Below are positions 21,235 to 30,984 of a DNA stretch of 32,025 nucleotides, piece by piece (position 1 is the stretch's first letter; every line of letters begins with the position of its first letter). Origin of the DNA: Legionellaceae bacterium (lineage in GTDB: Bacteria > Pseudomonadota > Gammaproteobacteria > Legionellales > Legionellaceae); assembly GCA_030157565.1 (NCBI GenBank), contig JAOAUO010000154.1:1-32025 (forward strand). Direction: 5' to 3'. A model generated the notes under the pieces. The model worked only from the letters and a program-made list of their open reading frames with translations, was not told the origin of the DNA and did no database searches. The position numbers and the translations under genes were made by a program.

Positions 21235-21243
21235 ATTAGACGT

Positions 21244-23190
21244 TCATCCCTTTTTAGATGGTTCAAGCCCTGAGTTTAAGTCGGCTTCATCGGATGTAAG
21301 CCGGCCGTTCACGTTCGAGACTTTAGGTTCGGGTGGTTTATAGCGCGCAAGGATGGTGCTGGAGAGCAAGAGCAGCGCGATGATGGGGAGCATCAAGGGC
21401 AATCCTAAATTCAGCGGCAAGAAAACCAAGAACACGAATGCGGTTGCAGGCAGCATGGCTTCACTAAATATCTGTTGAACCCTCTCTTTTCTATGATGAT
21501 TGATCATGTCTTTTTGATATTGGAGTTTCTCCTTGAGGTGTTCGAGATTCAGTATCAGGAGTTTATGCTGATTTGGGGCGAGCGTTTTATCAGCCAATGT
21601 ATTCTCTATGCCTTCTTTCTTCTTTGTTGTGGCCTGCATTAATTCAGTTAGTTGTTCTATTTTAGAGTTTGTGATCATGGAGTGGTAAGCGAGCGTCAGC
21701 ACAAACGAGAGCGCTGAACCAAGGACCCCAAGAAGGAGTGCGGTTGCCAGCGGAATGCCCGTGGGTGGAAAAAAGAAGCAGCACACGAGGCTGAAACCGG
21801 CCAGCACCCCGGCGGCGTAAACTAAACTGGAATAAAAATCCCGATTGGCATATTTCCATTCCATGACACAGGAGTCTCTCGCGTCTTCTAGTGCGGCGAG
21901 GTGTTCGTTGAGAACAGCTTTTTCGTCGTCGGTCATCGTTTTGCCAGGCTCAACGGAGCGGCCCGTGTCAGAGAGCGGAACATTGATTGCTGTCGAATCC
22001 ATCACCGGGCTCAATTTAGAATTTAATTGTGCTATCTCCTCCTCATATTGTTTCAGGACTGCGTGATGTTCGGCGTTTTTATTGATAAATTGGCAATGGA
22101 TGAGAAAGAGATCCATCAACAGCAATACTCCGGTTAATGCATTGCCCATGTAAGCGGTAGAGCCCAATACGCCGTCTTTGATCAACCAGAAAAAACAAGC
22201 CATGTTGGCGGTTGCCCAAAAAAAATCATTGATAATGCCGAATCCATGTGTTTCGCATTGGGTTTTGAATCGCTCCCCGATACTGACCTTATCCATGGCT
22301 TTCTCCGCATCAGTCTGCCAGGGGTCCATCCACGATCCTTTGAACGTCCCTTTGGTTAATAAATACAGCCGGATGCCGAGGCGAAAGTAATAGAGGACAA
22401 AACTCATATAGCCGGTTAAGGGCTGTATGGCGTTTAATGTGTTTTGGGTGTGCTGGATGTGTCCTGAACCCGCAGGGATCACCCCCAACAATGCGCGATC
22501 AAGGCCACCACCCCAGACCCAATTGAGGCGATACATGTTCGCATCGGTCATTTTATCACGAATGGCTTCCAACCCTTCTGATGCGCTTATGCAGAGCATG
22601 GTTTCTGCAATCAACGGAGCAATGTTGGTGAGCGCGATATATTTGACTGGTTTATCGAGAGAGGTATCGATTTGGGCTTGGAGTTGTGGATTCGGTTGCT
22701 CGTTTTGACCCAGTTCAGGCGTATTGCGCAAACGATACAGTAGCTTCGCGGTCCGCTCCAATTGCTGGCCTCGTTTTCGGAGTAAAGGCAGTTCTTTTTC
22801 AAACAGATGCAATTGGCATTCATCATAGAGTAAAGGTGCGGTGTTGGGGAGTTCTTCTTCTAGCGCTTGACGTTGGGTGGGATTTAAAAAGTTAAACGTC
22901 TCATAATCGATGTCTTTCAATCGGTTGCCATAAAAGGCAATGGATCGCGCGATGGCTTTTCGGGCTCGGTATAGGGTTGGAAGATCGACGGCATTGGAGG
23001 TTAATGCGGCTCGAATGAAGCCTTGCGTGATGTAGGGTTCCGCGCCGAGGGGTATTTCAATCCCCGTTTTTTTATAAGAGGGGTTGGGTGAGTAGGGCGT
23101 GCTGTGGAAAAAAGAGAGACTTTTTTTGTCGGCTTCGATTTTCGTTTCGTCAGGCTCAACGGAGCCCCTTTCGTTGCTAGCGCTTCCCAT
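21244..23190 (-). CDS. Large membrane/coiled-coil protein of unknown function
   Basis: 648 aa, hydrophobic pairs (FWATANMACFFWLIKDGVLG..LTGVLLLMDLFLIH; VYAAGVLAGFSLVCCFFFPPTGIPLATALLLGVLGSALSFVL; AFVFLVFLPLNLGLPLMLPIIALLLLS) with charged helical stretches. Confidence 0.8.
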   Translation of the reverse strand: MGSASNERGSVEPDETKIEADKKSLSFFHSTPYSPNPSYKKTGIEIPLGAEPYITQGFIRAALTSNAVDLPTLYRARKAIARSIAFYGNRLKDIDYETFNFLNPTQRQALEEELPNTAPLLYDECQLHLFEKELPLLRKRGQQLERTAKLLYRLRNTPELGQNEQPNPQLQAQIDTSLDKPVKYIALTNIAPLIAETMLCISASEGLEAIRDKMTDANMYRLNWVWGGGLDRALLGVIPAGSGHIQHTQNTLNAIQPLTGYMSFVLYYFRLGIRLYLLTKGTFKGSWMDPWQTDAEKAMDKVSIGERFKTQCETHGFGIINDFFWATANMACFFWLIKDGVLGSTAYMGNALTGVLLLMDLFLIHCQFINKNAEHHAVLKQYEEEIAQLNSKLSPVMDSTAINVPLSDTGRSVEPGKTMTDDEKAVLNEHLAALEDARDSCVMEWKYANRDFYSSLVYAAGVLAGFSLVCCFFFPPTGIPLATALLLGVLGSALSFVLTLAYHSMITNSKIEQLTELMQATTKKKEGIENTLADKTLAPNQHKLLILNLEHLKEKLQYQKDMINHHRKERVQQIFSEAMLPATAFVFLVFLPLNLGLPLMLPIIALLLLSSTILARYKPPEPKVSNVNGRLTSDEADLNSGLEPSKKG

Positions 23191-23282
23191 AGCCCGACCC
23201 TCGCGTTTTAAAATAAACCCATTATGAATTATTGTAGACCATGGGTTTCGTTAAGCAAGCGAGTGTTTGTTTTTGAAATTTT

Positions 23283-23320
23283 GACCCAAAAGCATGAAAA
23301 GAGCCCCATGCTTTTGGGTC
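23283..23320. terminator. 14-bp perfect hairpin GACCCAAAAGCATG / CATGCTTTTGGGTC
   Basis: Arms 23283-23296 and 23307-23320; downstream of the minus-strand Cys-rich gene. Confidence 0.65.
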
Positions 23321-23422
23321 GACTGCGTGTGTGTTGAGTGAGGAGCATGGGCTGAAATGGTTACAACCGATCATTGAAACCATTGCGCAGCTAGCGGAGC
23401 GACGTTGGATTAGTCAAGCGCG

Positions 23423-23455
23423 GTTTGGAGAGAAGATACAAGCTCCTCTCCAAAC
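23423..23455. terminator. 10-bp perfect hairpin GTTTGGAGAG / CTCTCCAAAC
   Basis: Arms 23423-23432 and 23446-23455, just past the end of the minus-strand ORF 23504-23905. Confidence 0.55.
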
Positions 23456-23503
23456 AAAAGGTTTAGTTATGTAGAATCTCTTGACAGGAGCTTTTTTATC
23501 GCT

Positions 23504-23905
23504 TCATTGTGGGCCGTGTGATTTCTTTGGAAGATTTGTCTTTGGAAGATTTTTTTGTTTTAGTGCTTTTTCTTTTGTTTTAATGGTACTGTCTGGGCCT
23601 GATTCTGGGCAGGTCACAACCACGTTTTTTTCCTCATCACACCACTCCTTACCCGACGATAGGTCAGAGTCCCATTGGCATCGCACAAACGTGACCTCAT
23701 TCGGCTGCACTGTCTTATCTTCACGAACATAAGCATATGAATCCAGACATGACTTTTGCGTATTATGGCTAGTACAGGCAGACATGCTAGCGCCTGGTGG
23801 GCACTCGGGCATCTTTAGGTTACAATACGCGCTGCTGCTGATGAGTAAAATACTTAAAAAACACAAGGCGCGCTTTTTCATTATCGGTTTATTCTTCATG
23901 TTCAT
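23504..23905 (-). CDS. Small exported cysteine-rich protein of unknown function
   Basis: Signal-like MKKRALCFLSILLISSSAYC; six further Cys; Lys/Pro-rich tail. Start may be MKKR at 23881. Confidence 0.65.
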   Translation of the reverse strand: MNMKNKPIMKKRALCFLSILLISSSAYCNLKMPECPPGASMSACTSHNTQKSCLDSYAYVREDKTVQPNEVTFVRCQWDSDLSSGKEWCDEEKNVVVTCPESGPDSTIKTKEKALKQKNLPKTNLPKKSHGPQ

Positions 23906-24037
23906 TTAAACTCCTTTTTTGTGAACGTTTCTGTCTCAAAACCAACAATGGCTATAGATTCACTATCATTTTTAGCATAACAATACATGCAAAGCAAAGT
24001 CTGTTCTGCCCAAACGCCAATCCCCTGCTCGAAGGCC

Positions 24038-24613
24038 TCAACTGAACGGCTCTTCCCCCCAGCGTTGCAGCAAGCCATGGTCTAAATCAAATAAATCCAA
24101 CACGCGCCCGACGGTATCATTCACTAAATCCATGATGGTGGCCGGTTTTTGATAAAATGCGGGCACGGGTGGGCAAATGATGCCGCCCATTTGTGTCACG
24201 CTGACCATGTTGTTCAAATGCCCTAAATGCAATGGGGACTCGCGTGGCATGAGAACCAAGCGGCGGCGTTCTTTGAGCACGACATCGGCCGCTCGCGTGA
24301 GTAAATTGCTGGTGACCCCGTGAGCGATTTCAGCCAGGCTGTTCATGGAGCAAGGGGCCACAACCATGCCCAGGGTTTTAAATGATCCACTGGCAATGGA
24401 CGCGGCAATGTCGGTGCATGGATGATAGACATCGGCCAGTGCTTTCAATTCAGCCAGACTCAGGTTGGTTTCGTATGCGCGGGTTAACTGGCCGGCTTTG
24501 CTGACCACCAAGTGCGTTTCCACTGAGATGGAACGCAGCACTTCCAACAGCCGAATACCATAAATAATGCCGGATGAGCCGCTAATACCGATGATGATAC
24601 GGGGTTTATTCAT
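24038..24613 (-). CDS. ubiX: Flavin prenyltransferase UbiX
   Basis: [66 protein letters not shown]. Confidence 0.95.
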   Translation of the reverse strand: MNKPRIIIGISGSSGIIYGIRLLEVLRSISVETHLVVSKAGQLTRAYETNLSLAELKALADVYHPCTDIAASIASGSFKTLGMVVAPCSMNSLAEIAHGVTSNLLTRAADVVLKERRRLVLMPRESPLHLGHLNNMVSVTQMGGIICPPVPAFYQKPATIMDLVNDTVGRVLDLFDLDHGLLQRWGEEPFS

Positions 24614-24660
24614 TGGTCGATCCTTTCAGTTTCCGGCGTCTCGATGAGCCCATTCGATTT

Positions 24661-24698
24661 GGACCAAAAGCATGAGGCCTTTTTCATGCTTTTCTGTT
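24661..24698. repeat. Hairpin AAAAGCATGA / TCATGCTTTT in the ubiX-metG divergent gap
   Basis: Arms 24666-24675 and 24684-24693; preceded by TTTGGACC. Confidence 0.65.
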
Positions 24699-24708
24699 CA
24701 AACTCCCC

Positions 24709-24714
24709 TATAAT
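24709..24714 (+). promoter_or_regulatory. Candidate -10 box (TATAAT) for metG
   Basis: Exact TATAAT 24 bp upstream of the metG ATG; no convincing -35. Confidence 0.5.
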
Positions 24715-24737
24715 GTCTGATTTTATCGTCGTGAGCA

Positions 24738-26393
24738 ATGAAACCTATGAAACCCATTCGCAAAATGCTGGTTACCAGCGCACTGCCTTATGCCAATGGG
24801 CATTTGCATTTAGGCCATATGGTCGAGCATATTCAAACCGATATTTGGGTTCGCACGCATAAAATGTTAGGCGTTTCATGCCTGAGCGTGTGTGGTGATG
24901 ACGCGCATGGCACGCCGATTATGCTCAAAGCGGAGCAATTGGGTATCACGCCTGAAGCCTTGACCGCAGAGATGCAAGCGAGTCATGAACAGGATTTTTT
25001 GGCGTTTGGCATTGATTATGATCGCTATCACACCACGCACTCGTCAGAAAACAAGGCCTTGGCCGAGGGCATTTATACCGCACTGCAAGCGCGTGGGGAT
25101 ATCGTCACCCAAACGATTTCTCAGGCGTTTGACCCGATTAAACAAATGTTTTTGCCAGACCGATATGTGAAGGGCACTTGTCCTAAATGCAGTGCGGGCG
25201 ATCAATATGGGGACAGTTGCGAAGCTTGTGGCGCGACGTATGCTCCAACGGAGTTACTCGATCCGGTGTCTGCTATTTCGGGTGCCACGCCGATTGAAAA
25301 AGAATCTGAGCATTATTTTTTTGATTTGCCGCGTTATGAAGCCTTATTGAAAGAATGGACGCATCAGGGGCATTTACAAGTAGAAGTGGCCAATAAATTG
25401 GACGAATGGTTTGAGGCCGGTTTAAAGCAATGGGATATTTCTCGTGATGCCCCTTATTTTGGGTTTGCTATTCCTGGTACGGTTGATAAATATTTTTATG
25501 TGTGGCTCGATGCCCCGATTGGTTATATGGCCAGTTTTAAAAAATATTGTGAAACGCACGATGTGTCGTTTGATGAATATTGGCAGAAAGACTCGACGAC
25601 CGAACTGTATCATTTTGTAGGCAAAGACATTGTGTATTTCCACGCCCTATTTTGGCCCGCCATTTTGGCCGGCAGCAATCATCGCTTGCCAACCGCAATT
25701 TATACGCATGGGTTTTTAACCGTTGACGGGCAGAAAATGTCAAAATCACGTGGAACCTTTATTGAAGCGCGCCAATATCTTCAATATTTGCACCCTGAAT
25801 ACCTGCGGTATTATTTTGCGGCAAAACTGAATGGTCGAGTGGATGATTTGGATCTTAACTTCACTGATTTTATGAATCGTGTCAATGCGGATTTGGTGGG
25901 GAAAGTGGTGAATATTGCCAGCCGATGCGCCGGATTTATTCACAAGCAATTTGAAGGGCAATTGTCTGACTCGCTCGTGGAGCCCGCTTTATACGATGCA
26001 TTGTGCGCGATGCGTGAGCCGATTATAGACGCCTATGTTCAGCGTGATTATGCCAGTGCCATTCGTCAAATCATGGACGCGGCCGCGCTCGTGAATCAAT
26101 ACATTGACGCTCAAAAACCATGGGTTCTAGCGAAAGATCCCGTATTGGCGCCAACCGTACAAGGCATTTGCACCATGGGTTTGAATGCGTTTCGCGTGCT
26201 GATGACCTATTTGAAGCCTGTATTGCCGGAGATGGCCAGGCATGCAGAACAGTTTCTAAATGTCGAGCCGTTGTCCTGGAGCAGCATAGACCAGCCCTTG
26301 CTCCATCACGCCATCAACCCGTTTGTTCCTCTGATGGTGCGTGTGACGCAAGAAAACATCGATGCCTTGCTGCTGCTGAACAAGGTTTCATGA
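24738..26393 (+). CDS. metG: Methionyl-tRNA synthetase (short form)
   Basis: [38 protein letters not shown] zinc motif, [13 protein letters not shown] (KMSKS). Confidence 0.96.
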   Translation: MKPMKPIRKMLVTSALPYANGHLHLGHMVEHIQTDIWVRTHKMLGVSCLSVCGDDAHGTPIMLKAEQLGITPEALTAEMQASHEQDFLAFGIDYDRYHTTHSSENKALAEGIYTALQARGDIVTQTISQAFDPIKQMFLPDRYVKGTCPKCSAGDQYGDSCEACGATYAPTELLDPVSAISGATPIEKESEHYFFDLPRYEALLKEWTHQGHLQVEVANKLDEWFEAGLKQWDISRDAPYFGFAIPGTVDKYFYVWLDAPIGYMASFKKYCETHDVSFDEYWQKDSTTELYHFVGKDIVYFHALFWPAILAGSNHRLPTAIYTHGFLTVDGQKMSKSRGTFIEARQYLQYLHPEYLRYYFAAKLNGRVDDLDLNFTDFMNRVNADLVGKVVNIASRCAGFIHKQFEGQLSDSLVEPALYDALCAMREPIIDAYVQRDYASAIRQIMDAAALVNQYIDAQKPWVLAKDPVLAPTVQGICTMGLNAFRVLMTYLKPVLPEMARHAEQFLNVEPLSWSSIDQPLLHHAINPFVPLMVRVTQENIDALLLLNKVS

Positions 26394-27007
26394 TGGTGAC
26401 CGCTAAAGCCATTGACGCCCTGTTGCCTCAAACGCAATGTGGAGAATGCGGGTATCCGGGTTGTTTGCCTTATGCCGAAGCGTTGGCGGCTGGTGGCGCG
26501 CCCATTGACCGCTGTCCGCCGGGTGGTGTTGCGGTGGTCAAGGCTTTAGGCCAATTGCTGCAAGTGGATGCCACGCCTTATTTGGCCGGTGCGCTCGAGC
26601 AGACTCGCCCACCGGCTGTGGCCGTGATTCGCGAAGCCGAATGCATTGGGTGCACCAAATGCATTCAGGCGTGTCCTGTGGATGCCATCATCGGCACGGG
26701 CAAGCACATGCACAGCATCATCTCACACGAATGCACCGGGTGTGGGTTGTGTGTTGAGCCGTGTCCTGTGGATTGCATTGAGTTAGTGACCTTGCCTGAG
26801 CCGGCCTACAATCCAAATGTGGCACGCCAACGGTTTCATGCGCGTCAGATCCGTTCGGTGCGTGAAGAGCGCGCGCTGCAGCAGGCTTATCGCGACAAGC
26901 GTTCCTTGGTCGCAGAAACGGCGAGTGCTGCGCAAGACAAGCAGGCCAAGCAAGATTATATTCTACAAGCGCTCCATCGTGTGCGTGCGAAAAAAGACCA
27001 TGAATAA
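26390..27007 (+). CDS. rnfB: RnfB/RsxB-like electron transport ferredoxin
   Basis: [36 protein letters not shown]; two 4Fe-4S motifs ([32 protein letters not shown]). ATG overlaps metG stop. Confidence 0.92.
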   Translation: MMVTAKAIDALLPQTQCGECGYPGCLPYAEALAAGGAPIDRCPPGGVAVVKALGQLLQVDATPYLAGALEQTRPPAVAVIREAECIGCTKCIQACPVDAIIGTGKHMHSIISHECTGCGLCVEPCPVDCIELVTLPEPAYNPNVARQRFHARQIRSVREERALQQAYRDKRSLVAETASAAQDKQAKQDYILQALHRVRAKKDHE

Positions 27008-27644
27008 AAGCAAGCGGCGCGCTATTTTTGAGCGGTTTCGCGCACAAAACCCACATCCCACGACAGAACTTCGTTATGCGACACCCTTTGAATTGCTGAT
27101 TGCGGTGATTTTATCGGCTCAAGCCACGGATGTTGGCGTCAATAAAGCCACGGATAAATTATATCCCATCGCCAACACCCCTCAGGCTATGCTTGATTTA
27201 GGCGAAGAGGGGCTTAAGTCGTATATTAAAACCATTGGATTATACAACAGCAAAGCCGCGCACATCATTCAAACGTGCCGCATGCTGGTTGACTTGCACC
27301 ATGGCGAGGTGCCCTCAACGCGGGCTGCATTAGAGGCCCTGCCTGGCGTCGGGCGCAAAACGGCCAATGTGGTGCTCAATACCGCGTTTGGGCAGCCTAC
27401 CATGGCGGTCGACACGCATATTTTTCGTGTGGCGAATCGCACCGGCATTGCAAAAGGCCGCACGCCGCTGGCGGTTGAGCGCGGGTTGTTAAAACACATT
27501 GAGCGTGAATTTTTGCAAGACGCCCATCATTGGCTGATTCTTCATGGCCGCTATGTTTGTGTCGCGCGAAAACCCCGTTGTTCGGTGTGTGTTATTCGAG
27601 AGTGGTGTGAGTATCCGGATAAGACATTGGACAGAAGAACATGA
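27000..27644 (+). CDS. nth: Endonuclease III
   Basis: [56 protein letters not shown]-terminal Cys cluster [17 protein letters not shown]. Confidence 0.96.
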   Translation: MNKSKRRAIFERFRAQNPHPTTELRYATPFELLIAVILSAQATDVGVNKATDKLYPIANTPQAMLDLGEEGLKSYIKTIGLYNSKAAHIIQTCRMLVDLHHGEVPSTRAALEALPGVGRKTANVVLNTAFGQPTMAVDTHIFRVANRTGIAKGRTPLAVERGLLKHIEREFLQDAHHWLILHGRYVCVARKPRCSVCVIREWCEYPDKTLDRRT

Positions 27645-27753
27645 AAAAAGACTCATGTCCTTCTGTCCATGAAAATGAGCTCAAGGGCATAGAGAAAGGT
27701 TAGTGTATTGAATCGAGGGTTTGGGATAGTGAGCACTGAGTTCTCTAAAGATT
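27624..27753. repeat. Dispersed intergenic repeat, copy 2 (lacks the right hairpin arm)
   Basis: Colinear with 7060-7189; 19-nt identity GTATTGAATCGAGGGTTTG at 27705-27723; begins inside the nth coding sequence. Confidence 0.8.
27629..27668. terminator. Hairpin overlapping nth stop: GGACAGAAGAACATGA / TCATGTCCTTCTGTCC
   Basis: 16-bp arms with one mismatch, 8-nt loop; left arm contains the last codons and stop of nth. Confidence 0.7.
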
Positions 27754-27768
27754 GAGGCGCTAATTATA

Positions 27769-27814
27769 TTTGGACGAAATGACATGCGTGTCTTTGCATG
27801 TTGTTTTGTCCAAA
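27769..27814 (+). repeat. Hairpin repeat, copy 2 (TTTGGACGAAATGACATGC / GCATGTTGTTTTGTCCAAA)
   Basis: 19-position stem fully paired in plus-strand RNA if three G-U pairs are allowed; 21 nt identical to 14617-14637. Confidence 0.75.
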
Positions 27815-27820
27815 CTTCAA

Positions 27821-29125
27821 TTAATCCTTTTTTACAATGCCTGGGTTTTCCAAACTTAAAAAACCGGTTTTAAAATCATAGGCAAAAATCTCGGCATAAC
27901 GGCCCCAATCGATCATCGTGCGGAGTACTCGGTCAGCTTCCTTCTCGCTGAAATAATCCTCTAGTTTGCTTAAAAACCGTTCTTCTGACACGCGATGCCC
28001 CACTTTTTCATCTAAAATACGACGAATGTAACGCGCTAGCGGTATCTTCTCTAGCAGTCTTTGTGCAAACAGTGGTTTGCGCTCTTGCAAGTCCGCTTCT
28101 GAGAATTGCTTGCCCAGCGTGCTCAGATGAACGTCGCCTTCAAAGATTTCTGCAAATCCAAGGACTTCCAATGTTTCAAGAATCGGGAACAAATCATCCA
28201 CGTTCATCATCAGCTCATCGGCCAGTTCCGGCAAATCAATTCGGTCTTCAAATGACTTCATGGTTTCGATTAAACCGGATAATTCAGACGGCTCTACGTC
28301 AGGCAATCGATAGCCCAAACCAATTTGTCGTTCTCGAGAGGAATGACGCGCTTTTTCTCCGGAACCGCTGATCATATGGGTGTAAATCGTATCCACCAAG
28401 TCACGAAATTCGGGCGACTCGGCATGGCGTGGTTGTGGCAGCGTGACATGCAAGTCTGTACGAATGTGGCCGGGGTCGCTCCCTAAAATGACAATGCGGT
28501 CTGCCATCATCAGGGCTTCTTCGATGTTGTGTGTGACCAATATGATGCCATTCGTATTGGTTTTTTTCTCTTGCCACAATTCCAATAAGTCTGATTTTAA
28601 GTTTTCTGCCGTTAACACATCCAGGGCTGAGAAGGGTTCGTCCATCAACAATACATCAGGGTTGATCACCAAGGCGCGCGCAAAGCCTACGCGTTGGCGC
28701 ATGCCGCCTGATAATTCTTTGGGAAATGCCGACTCAAATCCATCTAACCCAATGAGATCAATGGCCTCAATGGCACGTTGCCGACGTTCTTCTCGTCCCA
28801 CGCCCAGCGCCTCGAGCCCTAGCTCTACATTTTCCAACACCGTGAGCCAGGGCATGAGCGCAAAGGATTGAAACACCATCGCAATGCCACGCACGGGCTT
28901 CGTGACGGGTTGGCCCCGGTACGTGACGCTGCCACCGGTGGGTGCGACCAGGCCTGCAATGATGCGCAACAGGGTGGACTTTCCCGATCCTGATTTTCCC
29001 AATAGGGCGACAATTTCACCGTCTTGCAGTTTGAAATCAATGTCATCCAGCACCAAGAGTTCTTGTGAGGATGCTTTTTTAAAGGCTTTGCGCAATTGCT
29101 CAATGGCAATGATGGTTTCTGACAT
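27821..29125 (-). CDS. ABC transporter ATPase, NitT/TauT type, with C-terminal AAA-associated domain
   Basis: LLGKSGSGKSTLLRIIAGL, LSGGMRQRVGFARALVINPDVLLMDEPFSALD; about 190-aa C-terminal extension. Start MSETII at 29125. Confidence 0.93.
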   Translation of the reverse strand: MSETIIAIEQLRKAFKKASSQELLVLDDIDFKLQDGEIVALLGKSGSGKSTLLRIIAGLVAPTGGSVTYRGQPVTKPVRGIAMVFQSFALMPWLTVLENVELGLEALGVGREERRQRAIEAIDLIGLDGFESAFPKELSGGMRQRVGFARALVINPDVLLMDEPFSALDVLTAENLKSDLLELWQEKKTNTNGIILVTHNIEEALMMADRIVILGSDPGHIRTDLHVTLPQPRHAESPEFRDLVDTIYTHMISGSGEKARHSSRERQIGLGYRLPDVEPSELSGLIETMKSFEDRIDLPELADELMMNVDDLFPILETLEVLGFAEIFEGDVHLSTLGKQFSEADLQERKPLFAQRLLEKIPLARYIRRILDEKVGHRVSEERFLSKLEDYFSEKEADRVLRTMIDWGRYAEIFAYDFKTGFLSLENPGIVKKD

Positions 29126-29141
29126 ATGTTTAAAATCCAAA

Positions 29142-30878
29142 TTAAAACCCACTGAAGCGCGCTTGGGCCAAGCGGTAGAGGGGGCGCCAGATCAAGTGAT
29201 TGAAAATCAGCACGTAAATACACATCATCGCGGTACCGAGTGCTAGCGCATGAAAATCACCGGCCAGTGTGCTGCCTTGTATGTATTCGCCTAAACCGGT
29301 CGCCGTCAGGGTTGTATCCCCCCAGTGCACGCATTCCGCCACAATGCTGGCGTTCCAAGCGCCACCCGCCGCGGTAATGGCCCCTGTGATATAAAATGGG
29401 AATATACCCGGAAGTGCCAGCCGCTTCCACCACTGCCAGCCTTTTACCCCAAAATTATCAGCCGCTAAGCACAAATCGCGTGGAATCATCGATGCACCCG
29501 CAATGACATTAAACAAGATATACCATTGCGTCCCTAAAATCATCAATGGTGTCACCAAAATTTCGACGCTTAATTGAAAGCGCACGATGGAAATGACAAA
29601 TAAAGGATAAAATAAATTGGCAGGAAACGCTGCAAAAAATTGAATGATGGGTTGGATTTTTTGTGCCCATTGAGGGCGTTGCCCAATCCAAACCCCCACC
29701 GGTATCCAGACCGCCGAACTGATGATAATCAGCACGATGACGCGGGTTCCGGTGGCCGCGCCTAATAAAAAAACGTGTAACATTTCCTGTGCGGTGAGGG
29801 CTGAGAGAATATAGCTTAGTAAATAATAACCACTGACCATGATGAGCAACAGAATCAATGCATTCCAGCCCCAATCCATTTGCCGTTGTCGTTTATAATC
29901 AATGTCTTTCACGGCTACGGGTACCTGTTGGCTCAGCCAACGTGCATTGACAAAGCCATTTTTGATGATCCGCCATCCCGTATCCACATGTGTGATCAAG
30001 CGACTGCGACGGATCAAATCAATGAGCCAAGATTGGTATTCTTCTTCGCCAGAGGATTCTATTTTAAATTTTTCAGACCATGCAATGAGTGGGCGAAATA
30101 AAATTTGATCATAGAGAAAAATCACCACAATCATGGTTAAAATGGCATAGCCTACGGCGTGTAAATCCCGTTGTTCAATGGCCATGGCAATATACGAACC
30201 CACTCCGGGTAAACGAATATCCTGATGAGCCACCACGATGGCCTCCGAGACCACCACAAAAAACCAACTGGCGGACATGGACATCATCATGTTCCAGAGC
30301 AGCCCGGGCAGCGTGCAGGGCACTTCCACCTTCCAAAAGCGTTGCCATGCGGATAACTGAAACATGGCGGATACTTCGTATAAATCAGAGGGGACGGATT
30401 TCAATGATTGGTAAAAACTAAACACCATATTCCAGACTTGGGCTGTAAAAATCACAAAAATAGAGGCGCATTCAGGACCTAACAAACTACCCGGAAACAG
30501 GTGAATAAAGCCGGCCACCGTGATGGCGAGAAAGCTCAATACAGGGACTGACTGTAAAATATCAATGGCGGGAATGATCACTTGTTCCGCCCGGCGATTT
30601 TTTGCCGCCAACGCACCCACCACGAAGGTGAAGACGATGGACAAGGCGAGTGCAATAAACAGACGCAAAACCGTTCGCAGCGCGTAGAACGGTAGTTTTT
30701 CGGGATTCAGTGAAATAGGCAGTGGATCGCCTAAGGAATAAGGCATGGCCATTTGTTGACTGGCCCAGCTTAAGAAAAATAGCAGAGAGAACACAAGGAT
30801 GAGCAACAGAATGTCCCAGCGGTTGATAAACCGGCTTGCGTGTTCGCGATGGGTAAAGTAAATTTGATTGTGTTCCAC
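29142..30878 (-). CDS. ABC transporter permease, two fused permease modules (NitT/TauT type)
   Basis: 578 aa; two membrane modules with EAA-like loops (LYEVSAMFQLSAWQRFWKVEVPCTLPGLL; LCLAADNFGVKGWQWWKRLALPGIFPFYITG). Confidence 0.92.
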   Translation of the reverse strand: MEHNQIYFTHREHASRFINRWDILLLILVFSLLFFLSWASQQMAMPYSLGDPLPISLNPEKLPFYALRTVLRLFIALALSIVFTFVVGALAAKNRRAEQVIIPAIDILQSVPVLSFLAITVAGFIHLFPGSLLGPECASIFVIFTAQVWNMVFSFYQSLKSVPSDLYEVSAMFQLSAWQRFWKVEVPCTLPGLLWNMMMSMSASWFFVVVSEAIVVAHQDIRLPGVGSYIAMAIEQRDLHAVGYAILTMIVVIFLYDQILFRPLIAWSEKFKIESSGEEEYQSWLIDLIRRSRLITHVDTGWRIIKNGFVNARWLSQQVPVAVKDIDYKRQRQMDWGWNALILLLIMVSGYYLLSYILSALTAQEMLHVFLLGAATGTRVIVLIIISSAVWIPVGVWIGQRPQWAQKIQPIIQFFAAFPANLFYPLFVISIVRFQLSVEILVTPLMILGTQWYILFNVIAGASMIPRDLCLAADNFGVKGWQWWKRLALPGIFPFYITGAITAAGGAWNASIVAECVHWGDTTLTATGLGEYIQGSTLAGDFHALALGTAMMCIYVLIFNHLIWRPLYRLAQARFSGF

Positions 30879-30984
30879 CCATCCACTCCTCAGCGAATAC
30901 AGAGCATCTTGTTTTTTCTAAACGCGAATAATTTAACACAAATGCCAATGATTCGATAGCGTCTTCGTCATGATCCCGCACTAA

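Noticed and set aside
26120-26389. Extended N-terminus of the rnfB ORF
   Set aside because: Runs out of frame through metG; the real start is ATG at 26390/26393 ([25 protein letters not shown]).
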